Below are positions 1-9,340 of a DNA stretch of 64,000 nucleotides, one piece after another. The notes beneath the pieces were generated by a model. That model did not search any database. It saw only the letters and a program-made list of their open reading frames with translations, and had not been told where the DNA came from. The position numbers were made by a program, and so were the translations under genes. The stretch is from positions 62,001-126,000 of the forward strand of contig NZ_NQKX01000004.1 of the NCBI RefSeq assembly GCF_002252635.1, given 5' to 3'. Within the stretch, counting starts at the first letter, position 1. Every line of letters begins with the position of its first letter. The DNA is from Synechococcus sp. MW101C3 (GTDB lineage: Bacteria > Cyanobacteriota > Cyanobacteriia > PCC-6307 > Cyanobiaceae).

Positions 1-1071
1 TGGTTGGTGCGGGCAGGCCCGGCTGTGGCCGTGCTGCACCGCGGCAGCCTCATCCCGCTGTTCGTGTTGCTGGCCCTGTGGAGCGCCTTGGTGCGGCTGG
101 CGATCCGGCAGGTCTCCAGCCACCCCGGCAACGACCACTGGCGGGTGCTGGCGCTGCCGGAGGAAATCGCGGCGATCGAGCGGGAGTGGGGGCACCAGGC
201 GGGGAGACCGGCACTGGCCATCCAGGATGCGCGCGCCCAGGCGTCGCCGGTGGACGGCCATCCCATGGACCGTGAAAAGCTGCCGGGCGGGCTGGATGGC
301 ATCGCCCTCAGCCCGGGTGTGCAGGCCGACCCCGCCCTGATGCGGCAGGCGGAGCAGCTGGCCTGGCTGGGCGGGCCACTCACCACCCTGGCCGAGATGG
401 CCGAGCAGGAGCTGCAACGCATCCCGCCGCAGTGGGTGGGCCACCAATGGCTGCTGTTCTCCGGGCGGATCGAAGGGCGTCAGCCCACGGTGGAGAGGCA
501 GCTCAAGCGCTTCGCCGATGTGGCCATCAGCCTGCTGCTGCTGCTGCTGGCTGCGCCGCTGCTGCTGCCGGCTGCAGCCCTGATCCACCTGGGCGATGGC
601 GGACCTGTGTTCTACCGCCAGCGTCGCTCTGGCCTGATGGGCAAAGCCATTGAGGTGATCAAGCTGCGCTCGATGGTGCGACAGGCGGAACTGGGCGGGG
701 CCAGGTGGTCGGAGCCCAATGATCAACGCATCACCCCGGTGGGTGTGTGGCTGCGGCGCACCCGCCTCGATGAACTGCCCCAGCTGCTGAACGTGCTGCG
801 CGGCGAGATGAGCCTGATCGGCCCACGGCCGGAGCGGCCGGAGCTGGAAGGGGAGCTGGAGCAGCGCATCCCCCACTACCGGCTGCGGCACTGGATCCGC
901 CCGGGCCTGAGCGGCTGGGCCCAGGTGAACATGCCCTACAGCTCCAGCGTGGAAGATGCGCAGCTGAAGCTCAGCTACGACCTCTACTACCTGCGCAACG
1001 GCAGCATCTGGCTGGATCTGCTGATCCTCGCCAAAACGATCAAAACCGTGCTGAAGGCCTCCGGGCGTTGA
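1..1071 (+). CDS. Polyprenyl-phosphate sugar transferase (5' end cut by window)
   Basis: Membrane sugar transferase of the bacterial sugar transferase family (WbaP/PglC/EpsL type), which moves a sugar-1-phosphate onto undecaprenyl phosphate to start exopolysaccharide or O-antigen units. The frame is open to base 1, so the true start probably lies upstream. The first ~165 residues hold one hydrophobic segment and a soluble stretch. A second long hydrophobic helix (LLLLLLAAPLLL) leads into the catalytic domain, with GPVFYRQRRSG, the KLRSM variant of KxRSM, the acidic pair in TRLDELPQ, SLIGPRPERPE and the C-terminal RPGLSGWAQVN block. Family assignment is firm. The sugar and the final polymer cannot be read from the sequence. 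Confidence 0.9.
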   Translation, partial: WLVRAGPAVAVLHRGSLIPLFVLLALWSALVRLAIRQVSSHPGNDHWRVLALPEEIAAIEREWGHQAGRPALAIQDARAQASPVDGHPMDREKLPGGLDGIALSPGVQADPALMRQAEQLAWLGGPLTTLAEMAEQELQRIPPQWVGHQWLLFSGRIEGRQPTVERQLKRFADVAISLLLLLLAAPLLLPAAALIHLGDGGPVFYRQRRSGLMGKAIEVIKLRSMVRQAELGGARWSEPNDQRITPVGVWLRRTRLDELPQLLNVLRGEMSLIGPRPERPELEGELEQRIPHYRLRHWIRPGLSGWAQVNMPYSSSVEDAQLKLSYDLYYLRNGSIWLDLLILAKTIKTVLKASGR

Positions 1072-1091
1072 CCAGCTGATCGCAGCAGGGC

Positions 1092-3098
1092 TCAGTGATG
1101 ACCCACCAGTTTCTGACGCAACTGCTTGATGCGATCGCGCAGGTTGGCCGCTTCTTCGAAGTCGAGGTTCTTGGCGGCCGTTTTCATCTTTTCCTCCAGC
1201 TGGGTGATCAGCTCCGGAAGCGCTTCGAGCGGGGCTTCGTTGTGAACAGCCAGCTCCACAGCCTGCTCCAGCTGATCGTCGTTGAGGCGGCGGGACACCT
1301 CCAGGTAGGCCAGGATCGAGTTGCCGGCCCGCTTGCCGGCGGGGGTGGGGGTGATGCCGTGCTCTTCGTTGTAGGCATGCTGGATGGCACGCCGTCGCTC
1401 GGTTTCGGAAATAGCCTTCGCCATCGAATCCGTGAGGTTGTCGCCATAGAGCAACGCCACCCCACTCACATGGCGGGCGGCGCGGCCGATCGTCTGGATC
1501 AAGGAGCGTTCTGCCCGCAGGAAGCCTTCCTTATCGGCATCGAGAATCGCCACCAGCGACACTTCCGGAAGATCGAGCCCTTCGCGCAGCAGATTCACAC
1601 CCACCAGAGCATCGAACGCGCCATTGCGGAGATCCTGGATGATCTCGATGCGCTCGATCGAGTGGATCTCGGAGTGGAGATAGCGCACCCGCACCCCATT
1701 TTCGGCCAGGTAATCGGTGAGATCCTCCGCCATGCGCTTGGTGAGCGTGGTGATCAGGCTGCGCTCCGAGCGCTCCGCCCGCACCCGGATTTCAGCCAGC
1801 AGATCATCCACCTGCCCCTCGGTGGGGCGCACCTCCACGATCGGATCCAGCACGCCGGTGGGGCGAATCACCTGCTGGGCGATGTGGCCCTCGCTCTGCT
1901 GCATCTCCCATTGCCCCGGAGTGGCGGACACGAAGATGGTCTGGCGGGCCTTTTCCCAGAACTCCTCCGCCTTGAGCGGGCGGTTGTCAGCGGCGCTGGG
2001 CAGGCGAAAGCCGTGGTCGATCAGCACCTGCTTGCGTGCCTGGTCGCCGTTGTACATGGCATGCAGCTGGGAGCAGGTGACGTGGCTTTCATCCACCACC
2101 AGCAGCCAGTCGTCGGGGAAGTAATCGATCAGGCATTCGGGCGGAGTGCCGGCCTGGCGGCCCGCGAGGTGGCGGGCGTAGTTCTCCACGCCGTTGCAGT
2201 AGCCCACTTCCTTGAGCATTTCCAGGTCGTAGGTGGTGCGCTGCTCGAGGCGCTGGGCCTCCAGCAGCTTGCCCTGCGCATGCAGCACCTCGAGACGATC
2301 GCGTAGCTCCGTGCGGATCGCGTCGATCGCCACTTCGAGCCGATCTTTTGGGGTCACGAAGTGTTTGGCGGGGTAGATGTTCACCGCCTCCAGGCTCTGC
2401 AATATCTCACCGGTGGTGGGGTCCACGTAGCGGATCGCCTCCACCTCATCCCCGAACAGCTCAATCCGCACGAGCCTGTCTTCATAGGCGGGGCCGATCT
2501 CCAGCACATCGCCCTTCACCCGGAAGCGGCCGCGGCCCGCCTCCAGGTCATTGCGGGAATACTGGTTGTTCACCAGCTCCCGCAGCGAGCCGCGCAGATT
2601 GAGCGTCTCCCCCACCTGGAACTTCACCGCCGCCTTGAGGTATTCCGAGGGGATACCGAGGCCATAGATGCAGCTGATCGAGGCCACCACGATCACATCG
2701 CGGCGCTCGAACAGCGAACGGGTGGCGGAGTGCCGCAGCATGTCGATCTCTTCGTTGATCGAGGCCGTCTTGGCGATGTAGGTATCAGAAACAGGAACGT
2801 AGGCTTCGGGCTGGTAGTAGTCGTAATAGGAGATGAAATACTCAACGGCGTTCTCTGGAAAGAACTCGCGCAGTTCGTTGCACAGCTGCGCCGCCAATGT
2901 CTTGTTATGGGCCAGCACCAGGGCGGGTCTGCCGGTGCGGGCGATCACATTCGCGATCGAGAAGGTCTTGCCCGTTCCGGTGGCGCCCAGCAGGGTCTGA
3001 AAGCGCTGCCCCTGCTCCACGCCGCGGGTGAGGGTCTCGATGGCGGTCGGTTGATCCCCCTTGGGTTCGTAAGGGGCTGTGAGCTGATAACGGGGCAT
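1092..3098 (-). CDS. uvrB: Excinuclease ABC subunit B
   Basis: UvrB is the damage-verifying helicase-like subunit of nucleotide excision repair. It is loaded by UvrA and then recruits UvrC. The 668-residue product has the family length. It shows Walker A (GATGTGKT, about residue 40), the beta-hairpin tyrosines ([12 protein letters not shown]), the DESHV motif, helicase motif VI (QTIGRAARH) and a C-terminal UVR domain ([14 protein letters not shown]) that binds UvrC. The ATG at 3098 gives the usual MPRYQL start. An upstream in-frame extension of 12 residues is possible but looks non-native. The stop lies 20 bases from the stop of the converging sugar transferase. Confidence 0.97.
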   Translation of the reverse strand: MPRYQLTAPYEPKGDQPTAIETLTRGVEQGQRFQTLLGATGTGKTFSIANVIARTGRPALVLAHNKTLAAQLCNELREFFPENAVEYFISYYDYYQPEAYVPVSDTYIAKTASINEEIDMLRHSATRSLFERRDVIVVASISCIYGLGIPSEYLKAAVKFQVGETLNLRGSLRELVNNQYSRNDLEAGRGRFRVKGDVLEIGPAYEDRLVRIELFGDEVEAIRYVDPTTGEILQSLEAVNIYPAKHFVTPKDRLEVAIDAIRTELRDRLEVLHAQGKLLEAQRLEQRTTYDLEMLKEVGYCNGVENYARHLAGRQAGTPPECLIDYFPDDWLLVVDESHVTCSQLHAMYNGDQARKQVLIDHGFRLPSAADNRPLKAEEFWEKARQTIFVSATPGQWEMQQSEGHIAQQVIRPTGVLDPIVEVRPTEGQVDDLLAEIRVRAERSERSLITTLTKRMAEDLTDYLAENGVRVRYLHSEIHSIERIEIIQDLRNGAFDALVGVNLLREGLDLPEVSLVAILDADKEGFLRAERSLIQTIGRAARHVSGVALLYGDNLTDSMAKAISETERRRAIQHAYNEEHGITPTPAGKRAGNSILAYLEVSRRLNDDQLEQAVELAVHNEAPLEALPELITQLEEKMKTAAKNLDFEEAANLRDRIKQLRQKLVGHH

Positions 3099-3195
3099 GC
3101 CGCTCGGATGCCAGGCCAGGCCTGCCGGTAGCACCTGATCCTAAGGAAGCCGCAAGGGGTGAAGCGGCGGAGAGCCGCCCAGCGCCCGCCAGTTT

Positions 3196-3621
3196 TCAGC
3201 TGAGGCCGGCCCCGGCCAGCAGACCTGCACGGGTGAAGCTCACATTGAGGCCCAGCAGGCCGAGAATCAAGGTGCTGAGGATGCTGTAGGCCAGGGCGCC
3301 GAAGATCGCACTCACCGCTCCACCGCGCAGCCGGAAGCCCTGGATCAGCCACGCCGCCAAGGCGAACAGGATGATCGTGATCAGCCAGTTGAACAGGAAG
3401 GTCACCGGGGCGATCAATCCACCCAGGCTGGTGACCGCCCAGGGGAGAGCGAGCAGCAGTTTCAGCGGCCACACCAGCAGGGTGCCCAGCAGGCCGATCA
3501 CCACAGCAGAGAGCATGGCCGTCCCGAAGCTGGACATCTCCACCCCCAGGGGGAGAGCCGCCACGATCAGCAGGATGCCGGCGCGGATGGGCCACTGCAG
3601 CAGCCAGACAAAGGCTCCCAT
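3196..3621 (-). CDS. Holin-like four-helix membrane protein (phage holin IV family type)
   Basis: A 141-residue, almost wholly hydrophobic protein with about four membrane helices and little else. The spacing of the helices and the repeated GLL/GTLLVWPLKLLLALP pattern resemble the 'phage holin family' (superfamily IV) proteins that are common single genes in bacterial chromosomes with no phage nearby. The cellular role of these chromosomal copies is not established. It lies between DUF561 and uvrB on the same strand and may be co-transcribed with uvrB (97 bases apart). Confidence 0.7.
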   Translation of the reverse strand: MGAFVWLLQWPIRAGILLIVAALPLGVEMSSFGTAMLSAVVIGLLGTLLVWPLKLLLALPWAVTSLGGLIAPVTFLFNWLITIILFALAAWLIQGFRLRGGAVSAIFGALAYSILSTLILGLLGLNVSFTRAGLLAGAGLS

Positions 3622-3644
3622 GCGTCAAAGATGCGGACACTGAA

Positions 3645-3675
3645 CCCTATCCACCACACCAGGGGGTGGATAGGG
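3645..3675 (-). terminator. Perfect 11-bp inverted repeat behind DUF561 gene
   Basis: CCCTATCCACC (3645-3655) and GGTGGATAGGG (3665-3675) form an 11-bp perfect stem with a 9-base loop. It sits about 80 bases after the DUF561 stop and about 25 bases before the start of the holin-like gene on the same strand. There is no T-run, so it may be a terminator, an RNA-stabilising hairpin or a leader structure for the holin-like gene. Confidence 0.5.
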
Positions 3676-3757
3676 CGCTGGGCACATTCCTTCATGGCCC
3701 AGGAGACAGGCGAAGCAACCGTGGCGGCAACCAGCTTTGGCCAGACAGCCAATCGGA

Positions 3758-4513
3758 TCAATGAACGGCTGCCGGAACGCCGTTGAGCGCCTCGCGCAGG
3801 CTGCGCACCACCGCAACCATCGCCAGGTCGTCGTGGAGGCGGTTGATGGCCGAGCCCACGCCCACGCCGCTGGCGCCGGCGGCGATCGCCAGCGGCAGGC
3901 TGACGGCCGAGAGGCCGGAGGCGCACAGCACCGGCAGGGGGACGGCGCGGCTGATCGTGTGGGCCGCCGCCAGGGTGGGTGCCGCCTTCTCGATCAGGCC
4001 GAGGATGCCGGCGCTGTGGGGGAGGGCACTGGTGCCGCCTTCGGTCTGGATGATGTCAGCGCCTTCGGCGGCCAGGGCCACTGCCAGCTGCTCCTGCTGG
4101 TCCAGCGGCAGGATGTGCGGGACGGTGACAGACAGCACCACGTCGGGAAGTAACTGCCGGGTGCGGCGGGTGAGGGCGATCACCTCCTCGGCACCGAAGC
4201 GGCGGCCCAGCGGATAGAAGGCATCGAAATTGCCGATCTCCACCATGGCGGCGCCGGCGGCGACCACCGCGGGGAACAGCTCGGGGTCGACCGCCGAGGC
4301 GCAGATCGGCAGACCGGAGGCCGCCGTCGCCAGCCGGACCAGCTCGGGGTCACAGGCCACGTCGATCAGGTCGGCGCCGCCAGCGCCCGCCGCCCGGCTC
4401 ACCGCCGCCACCGAGGCCGTGTCGCGATTGGTGAGGCCCGCGATCACCTTCAGCATCCGCCGCGAGGCCAGCGAAGCTTGCAGAGCAGCGGGCAGACTGG
4501 CAAGACGGGACAT
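3758..4513 (-). CDS. DUF561 TIM-barrel-like protein
   Basis: A 251-residue protein of the cyanobacterial/plastid DUF561 family. The sequence runs as alternating strands and helices with glycine-rich turns (VIAGLTNRD, ADLIDVACDPE, MVEIGNFDAFY, IIQTEGGTS, VLCASGLS, GVGVGSAIN). This is typical of a phosphate-binding TIM barrel such as those of nucleotide- or thiamine-related enzymes. No function is proven for the family as far as I know. The ATG at 4513 was chosen because the family-like region starts there. The same frame stays open for more than 290 codons further upstream, but this is the shadow of tilS. Its start is only 15 bases from the tilS start, on the opposite strand. Confidence 0.85.
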   Translation of the reverse strand: MSRLASLPAALQASLASRRMLKVIAGLTNRDTASVAAVSRAAGAGGADLIDVACDPELVRLATAASGLPICASAVDPELFPAVVAAGAAMVEIGNFDAFYPLGRRFGAEEVIALTRRTRQLLPDVVLSVTVPHILPLDQQEQLAVALAAEGADIIQTEGGTSALPHSAGILGLIEKAAPTLAAAHTISRAVPLPVLCASGLSAVSLPLAIAAGASGVGVGSAINRLHDDLAMVAVVRSLREALNGVPAAVH

Positions 4514-4528
4514 CGGCGGGGGCAGCGG

Positions 4529-5605
4529 ATGACTGGCATTGTCCCACCCGCCATGCACGGGGAGCCGCCAGCTGCCGCCTCCCCGTGGAGCCCTCTTCAC
4601 CTGCGCCTGCACCGCACCCTGCTGCTGCAGCCCGAGCTGCTGCCACCGGGGGAGCGGCTGCTGCTGGCGGTTTCCGGCGGGCAGGATTCGATGGCGATGA
4701 CCGGGCTGCTGCTCGACCTGCGCCGCCTGCACCACTGGCAACTCCATCTCTGGCACGGCGATCACGGCTGGCGCCCCGAAGCCAGCAGCCAGGCCCGGGA
4801 GCTTGCCACCTGGGCCAGGCAGCAGCAGTTGCCGCTGGAGCTGGCCACCCCTGACCGAGCGCTGGCCTCGGAAGCGGAGGCACGGGAATGGCGTTACCAC
4901 TGCCTGCAGCACCAGGCGCTGGGGCTGGGTTGCCGCCGGGTGGCCACGGGCCACACCGCCAGCGACCGCGCCGAAACCATGCTTCTGCACCTGGCCCGCG
5001 GCACCCATCTGCGGGGCCTGGCGAGCCTGAGACGCCTGCGTCCCAGCAGCGGCACTGTTCAGATCGCCCGGCCGCTGCTGGGGCTGATGCGTCAAGAAAC
5101 GGAGCGGTTCTGCGCAGACCGTGGCCTGCCCGTGTGGCCCGACTCCAGCAACACGGATCCTCGCTTCAGCCGCAACCGCATCCGCCATCAGGTGCTGCCG
5201 GTGCTGGAGGAGCTGCATCCCGGGGCCAGCCGGCGCATGAACGCCCTGGCCGAACGGCTGGAGCACGGCCAGGCGCTGCAGAGCGAGCTGCTGGCCCTCA
5301 GCATCGCAGCGCTCAGCGAGCCTGACAGCCCCCGCACGCTCAGGCGTGCCGCCCTTGCCGGTCTGTCGGCGGCCACTCAGCGGGTGGTGCTGCACCACTG
5401 GATCGAGCGGGAAACGGGCTCCGGGCCGCTGAGCTCCCAGCTGGAGCGTCTGAGGCAGCGGTTGCCGCCGGAGCGCGGGGCTGGCAGCCTGGATCTTGCC
5501 GAGGGCTGGCGGCTGGTGTGGGGGCGCGCAACGCTCACACTGGAGCGGTCAGTCAGCCGCACCGATCCAGCATCGGCTTCGACCCTCCACGCCACCCCCC
5601 ACTGA
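4529..5605 (+). CDS. tilS: tRNA(Ile)-lysidine synthetase
   Basis: TilS adds lysine to C34 of the CAU-anticodon tRNA-Ile, which lets it read AUA. It is an N-type ATP pyrophosphatase: the PP-loop SGGQDS is near residue 48 and TGHTASDRAETMLLHLARG follows. DSSNTDPRFSRNRIRHQVLP, diagnostic of TilS, is near residue 215. At about 358 residues it is a short form with a reduced C-terminal part, as in other cyanobacteria. ATG 4529 is the first good start; ATG 4553 is an alternative. Its TGA overlaps the ATG of the next gene (TGATG), which suggests translational coupling. Confidence 0.93.
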   Translation: MTGIVPPAMHGEPPAAASPWSPLHLRLHRTLLLQPELLPPGERLLLAVSGGQDSMAMTGLLLDLRRLHHWQLHLWHGDHGWRPEASSQARELATWARQQQLPLELATPDRALASEAEAREWRYHCLQHQALGLGCRRVATGHTASDRAETMLLHLARGTHLRGLASLRRLRPSSGTVQIARPLLGLMRQETERFCADRGLPVWPDSSNTDPRFSRNRIRHQVLPVLEELHPGASRRMNALAERLEHGQALQSELLALSIAALSEPDSPRTLRRAALAGLSAATQRVVLHHWIERETGSGPLSSQLERLRQRLPPERGAGSLDLAEGWRLVWGRATLTLERSVSRTDPASASTLHATPH

Positions 5606-6315
5606 TGTCCGAAGTGTTCGATCAGGCCAGCTTCGATCGCAACTACGGCGTTGTGGAGCTGGCCTACAGCCAGGGTCGCTACGACGAAGCCCTGTCCGGC
5701 GCCGAAGCGTTGATGAAGGAAGTGGAGGGCACGGGGAACCGTCCCCAGGTGCTCCGCCTCAAGCTGCTGCTCGGTCACATCAATTTCTATGGGCTGCAGC
5801 AGCCGCTACGCGCCGGGCAGCTGTACCACAACGTGCTCGACAACGCCCTCGACCCCATCTACCGCGACCTGGCGGCGCAGGGGGTGGAGCTCACCGAGAA
5901 GGCGTTGCAACAACAGGCCAGTGAGTCCGAGCCGGGGCATGTTGCTGATCGACCGGCCAAGCCAAAGATCGGCGGCAACGCCGCCATGCCCTGGCTGAGC
6001 GGTAACGGGGACGACGAGGAGGCAGAGCTGCTCGACCTCGAGGCAAGCGCGTACAGCTCGCTGCCGTTCATGCCCACGACCCCGAAGGGCGGCTCTGCCC
6101 AGGGTGCGGCCTCCGGCAGCAGCAGACTGGCGATCGACACGGTGCTGCCGGTCCCGCCCCCCATCGAGACCGTGAACGTGCGGGTGGTGGAAGACACCAC
6201 GCCGGCAACCCGCTGGACCGCCGATGCGGGGCTCACGTCCCTGCCTCCGCTGGAAATCAGCCCCGAAGAGGAAGCGGAGCTGATGAAAGGACTGCTGCGG
6301 GTGGTGCTGGACTGA
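5605..6315 (+). CDS. Conserved cyanobacterial protein with helical (TPR-like) N-terminus
   Basis: A 236-residue protein. Residues 1-105 are helical and resemble one or two TPR units (FDRNYGVVELAYSQGRYDEALSGAEAL, LKLLLGHINFYGL). The rest is low-complexity and acidic, ending in EEEAELMKGLLRVVLD. I do not recognise a characterised function. The start overlaps the tilS stop, so the two are probably translated from one message. It may be a scaffold or assembly factor, but that is only inferred from the TPR-like helices. No signal peptide or membrane segment is seen. Confidence 0.75.
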   Translation: MSEVFDQASFDRNYGVVELAYSQGRYDEALSGAEALMKEVEGTGNRPQVLRLKLLLGHINFYGLQQPLRAGQLYHNVLDNALDPIYRDLAAQGVELTEKALQQQASESEPGHVADRPAKPKIGGNAAMPWLSGNGDDEEAELLDLEASAYSSLPFMPTTPKGGSAQGAASGSSRLAIDTVLPVPPPIETVNVRVVEDTTPATRWTADAGLTSLPPLEISPEEEAELMKGLLRVVLD

Positions 6316-6331
6316 GGCCCAGCACCACCCG
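6298..6331. terminator. Bidirectional hairpin containing a stop codon
   Basis: A 13-bp perfect stem (6298-6310 with 6319-6331) has an 8-base loop. The loop contains the TGA of the plus-strand gene. The hairpin ends 10 bases before the stop of the minus-strand RNase J gene. It is placed to end both converging transcripts. No T-run follows on either strand. Confidence 0.6.
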
Positions 6332-6340
6332 GCAGCGGCG

Positions 6341-8317
6341 TCAGCCCGCGGCGGTGGAACGGCGGCGGCGCACCCGGTTGGCGGGCATTTCAGGTTCCTC
6401 GCGGCGCTCTGCCTGAGGCTCCTCCTTGGCGACGGCGGCCGCTGGTGCGGCCACGGCGAGTTGACGAGCTGGCGTGGCGGCAGCCGCCGGGGCCGTGCGC
6501 ACCGCACCATCCCGCACCACCTCGCGGCTCTGGTGCCGCACCGTGCGGGGAGCCGGCCGGGTGTCGGGCTCGGCTTCGGCGCGGCCCTTGTAGGCGGGCG
6601 TGCCACCAGGAGCAGGCTGGACCAGACAGATGATCAGCGGCTCCACCTGCAGCTCGCGGCGCAGCCGGCGCTGCAGCCCCACTTCGATCTCGCGCTGCAC
6701 GCCCACCCAATCCACATCGGGTGCCTTGCCGCCGCTGTTGCGGGAGAGCTGATTCCAGCGGTTCTCCAGCACCCAGGTGATCTCACGCTCGGCCCAGACC
6801 GAGAGCTTGCGGGCATCGGCTGTGGTGACCACGCCGCGCAGGTTCACCCGCGGCGGGGCCGCCATCACGCCATCGGTGCTGATCACGGTGAGCAGGGTGA
6901 TCACCCCGTCTTCAGCCAGCTGCTGGCGCTCCTTGAGCACACGAGCGTCGACGATGCCGTTGCGGGAGGCATCGAGCAGCTCAATGCCGGCCTTCACCGG
7001 TTCCCCTTTGTGGATGCGGTCGGGGGTGAGTTCCACCACATCGCCGTTGTCGATGATGAGGATGTTGTCGGCGGGGACCCCCATCGACTGGGCCGTCCTG
7101 GAGTGGCATACGAGCATGCGGTGCTCACCGTGCACGGGCACGAAGAACTTCGGCCGGGTAAGCGCCAGCATCAACTTGTGATCCTCCTGGCAACCGTGTC
7201 CGGACACGTGGATGCCCTCGCCTTTGCCGTACACAACCTTCGCCCCCATCATCATCAGCCGGTCGATGGTGTTCACCACTGAGATGGTGTTGCCGGGGAT
7301 CGGGCTGGCCGAGAAGATGATCGTGTCGGTGGATTTCACCTGCACCTGCGGGTGCTCGCCACGGGAGATGCGGCTCAGGGCAGCGAGGGGTTCACCCTGG
7401 CTGCCGGTCATCAGCAGCAGGGTTTCACGGTCGGGCAGATCACGGATCTGCTTGATCGGTACGAACAGCTCATCGGGGCAGCGGATATAGCCCAGCTCGC
7501 GCGCCTTGGCGATCACGTTGAGCATGGAGCGGCCCAGCAGGCCCACCTTGCGGCCGTGCTTCATGGCCAGCTCCAGAATCATCGACACCCGATGCACCGA
7601 GCTGGCGAAGGTGGTGACGATCACCCGCCCTTCGGCATTGGCGAAGTGTCGGTCCAGATTCGGGAACACAGCCCGCTCGGGCGGGGTGAAGCCGGGAATC
7701 TCGGCATTGGTGGAGTCGCTGAACAGGCAGAGCACGCCCTGCTCGCCGTAATGGGCCATGCGCTGGATGTCGAAGTATTCGCCATCCACCGGGGTGTGGT
7801 CGAACTTGAAATCGCCGGTGAACACCACCACGCCCACGGGGGTTGTGATCGCAAGGCTGAAGCTGTCAGCGATCGAGTGGGTGTTGCGGATGAACTCCAC
7901 CTTGAAATGCTGCCCCACCTTCACCACATCGCGGGGGCTCACGGTTTGGATGACGGTGCGATCGGTGACCGCTGCCTCCTCCATTTTCCCCTGCAGCATG
8001 GACATCGCCAGCCGCGGCCCGTAGATCACGGGGATGTTGAAGTTCTTGAGGTGATGCGGAATGCCACCGATGTGATCTTCGTGACCGTGGGTCACGATCA
8101 TGCCGCGGATGCGCTTCTGGTTTTCGCGCAGATAGCTGGTGTCGGGGAGCACCACGTTCACGCCGTGCATGCCGTCGCTGGGGAAGGCGAGGCCGGCATC
8201 CACCAGCATCAGGTCATCGCCGTACTCGAACACGCAGGTGTTCTTGCCGATCTCGTGCAGGCCGCCGAGGGGAATCACTCGGAGACAGGGTTGTTTGCCG
8301 TTGGTGCTTGAGGTCAT
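6341..8317 (-). CDS. rnj: Ribonuclease J
   Basis: RNase J is a metallo-beta-lactamase/beta-CASP nuclease with endo- and 5'-exonuclease activity and is central to mRNA decay and rRNA maturation. The 658-residue protein has HGHEDH at residues 77-82 (zinc ligands), FTGDFKFDHTP, the beta-CASP motifs, and VPVHGEHRMLVCH near residue 395. An A/P/E/R-rich, poorly structured tail of about 90 residues (ending RRRRSTAAG) follows. This type of tail is seen in cyanobacterial RNase J. It is third in a likely asd-dapA-rnj unit, 126 bases after dapA. The ribosome-binding site lies within an inverted repeat (see separate entry). Confidence 0.96.
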   Translation of the reverse strand: MTSSTNGKQPCLRVIPLGGLHEIGKNTCVFEYGDDLMLVDAGLAFPSDGMHGVNVVLPDTSYLRENQKRIRGMIVTHGHEDHIGGIPHHLKNFNIPVIYGPRLAMSMLQGKMEEAAVTDRTVIQTVSPRDVVKVGQHFKVEFIRNTHSIADSFSLAITTPVGVVVFTGDFKFDHTPVDGEYFDIQRMAHYGEQGVLCLFSDSTNAEIPGFTPPERAVFPNLDRHFANAEGRVIVTTFASSVHRVSMILELAMKHGRKVGLLGRSMLNVIAKARELGYIRCPDELFVPIKQIRDLPDRETLLLMTGSQGEPLAALSRISRGEHPQVQVKSTDTIIFSASPIPGNTISVVNTIDRLMMMGAKVVYGKGEGIHVSGHGCQEDHKLMLALTRPKFFVPVHGEHRMLVCHSRTAQSMGVPADNILIIDNGDVVELTPDRIHKGEPVKAGIELLDASRNGIVDARVLKERQQLAEDGVITLLTVISTDGVMAAPPRVNLRGVVTTADARKLSVWAEREITWVLENRWNQLSRNSGGKAPDVDWVGVQREIEVGLQRRLRRELQVEPLIICLVQPAPGGTPAYKGRAEAEPDTRPAPRTVRHQSREVVRDGAVRTAPAAAATPARQLAVAAPAAAVAKEEPQAERREEPEMPANRVRRRRSTAAG

Positions 8318-8327
8318 CAGGGGTGTC

Positions 8328-8344
8328 TCCGGATCAGATCCGGA
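8328..8344 (-). promoter_or_regulatory. Inverted repeat overlapping the rnj ribosome-binding site
   Basis: TCCGGATCAGATCCGGA is a dyad of two 8-base arms around one base. It could fold in RNA as a 6-bp stem with a 5-base loop. On the minus strand its end contains most of the GGAG Shine-Dalgarno sequence that lies 9 bases before the rnj ATG. If it folds, it would hide the ribosome-binding site. It could equally be a DNA-binding operator. Confidence 0.45.
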
Positions 8345-8443
8345 ACGAAGGGGAATGGAGCCGTGGAGCAGATGTTGTGGTCTGGTGCGGTGAAGCTGAA
8401 GCAGGAGTTCCGGGCGAGGCCATGCCGGAGGGGAGCCTTGGCG

Positions 8444-9340
8444 TCACGTGGGACGCAGGGCGGCCAGGGCCGTGGTCAATCGTTCGCGCACATCGCTGTC
8501 GGCAGAAACAAGAGGAAGTCGGGGGGCGCCCACGGGCCAGCCTTCGAGCTGCAGGGCGGCCTTGACCGGGATCGGATTGGTACTGGAGAACAGCGCCCGG
8601 CACAGCGGCATCATCTGCTCGTGCAGCGCCTGGGCGGTGGCATGGTCGCCGGCATGGAAGGCGGTGATCATCTGCCGGATCCGGGGGCCCACCAGATGGC
8701 TGGCCACGCTCACCACACCCACAGCCCCGAGCGCCAGCATCGGCAGGGTGAGGGCATCGTCGCCGCTGTAGATCGCCAGGGCCGAGCCACAGCGGACCCT
8801 TAGCTGGGTGACTTCGTCGGTGCTGCCACTGGCGGCCTTGTAGCTCACCACGTTGGGCAGATCCATCAGCCGCTCGGTGGTCTCCGGGGCCAGGCTGCAG
8901 GAAGTGCGGCCGGGGATGTTGTAAAGCATGATCGGCAGCTCCGGCACGGCGCTGGCGACGGCCCGGAAGTGGGCCTCGAGCCCCTCCTGGGGCGGTTTGT
9001 TGTAGTAAGGCACCACCACCAGGGCACCGTCGGCACCGAGCGCGGCCGCCTGGGAGATCGCCTCCACGGCCTCGGCCGTGCAGTTGCTGCCGGTGCCGGC
9101 GAGCACCTTGGCGCCGGGTCCCACCGCCTCCTTCACAGCCTGGAACAGCTGATGCTGCTCATCCCAGCTGAGCGTGGGGGATTCGCCGGTGGTGCCGCAC
9201 ACCACCAGACCGTCGGAGCCATGGGCGACCAGGTGCACCGCCAGGCGGGCAGCCAGATCGAGATCAAGGGAGCCATCGGCCGCGAACGGCGTGACCATGG
9301 CGGTGAGCACCCGGCCGAAAGGCGCGGCAACCAGTGTCAA
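8444..9340 (-). CDS. dapA: 4-hydroxy-tetrahydrodipicolinate synthase
   Basis: DapA condenses pyruvate with aspartate semialdehyde in the first committed step of lysine and diaminopimelate synthesis. The 298-residue class I aldolase shows [38 protein letters not shown] and the Schiff-base lysine in SYKAASGS. The start appears to be TTG at 9340, overlapping the TGA of asd as TTGA. No in-frame ATG or GTG lies near the family start. The preceding step is encoded by asd directly upstream, so the two are almost certainly co-translated. Confidence 0.96.
   Translation of the reverse strand: MTLVAAPFGRVLTAMVTPFAADGSLDLDLAARLAVHLVAHGSDGLVVCGTTGESPTLSWDEQHQLFQAVKEAVGPGAKVLAGTGSNCTAEAVEAISQAAALGADGALVVVPYYNKPPQEGLEAHFRAVASAVPELPIMLYNIPGRTSCSLAPETTERLMDLPNVVSYKAASGSTDEVTQLRVRCGSALAIYSGDDALTLPMLALGAVGVVSVASHLVGPRIRQMITAFHAGDHATAQALHEQMMPLCRALFSSTNPIPVKAALQLEGWPVGAPRLPLVSADSDVRERLTTALAALRPT

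Noticed and set aside
1095-2306. Plus-strand open frame of 403 codons opposite uvrB
   Set aside because: Antisense shadow of uvrB with no domain signature.
3196-3621. Reading the holin-like protein as part of a lysis or defence module
   Set aside because: It stands alone between uvrB and DUF561 with no endolysin or toxin partner.
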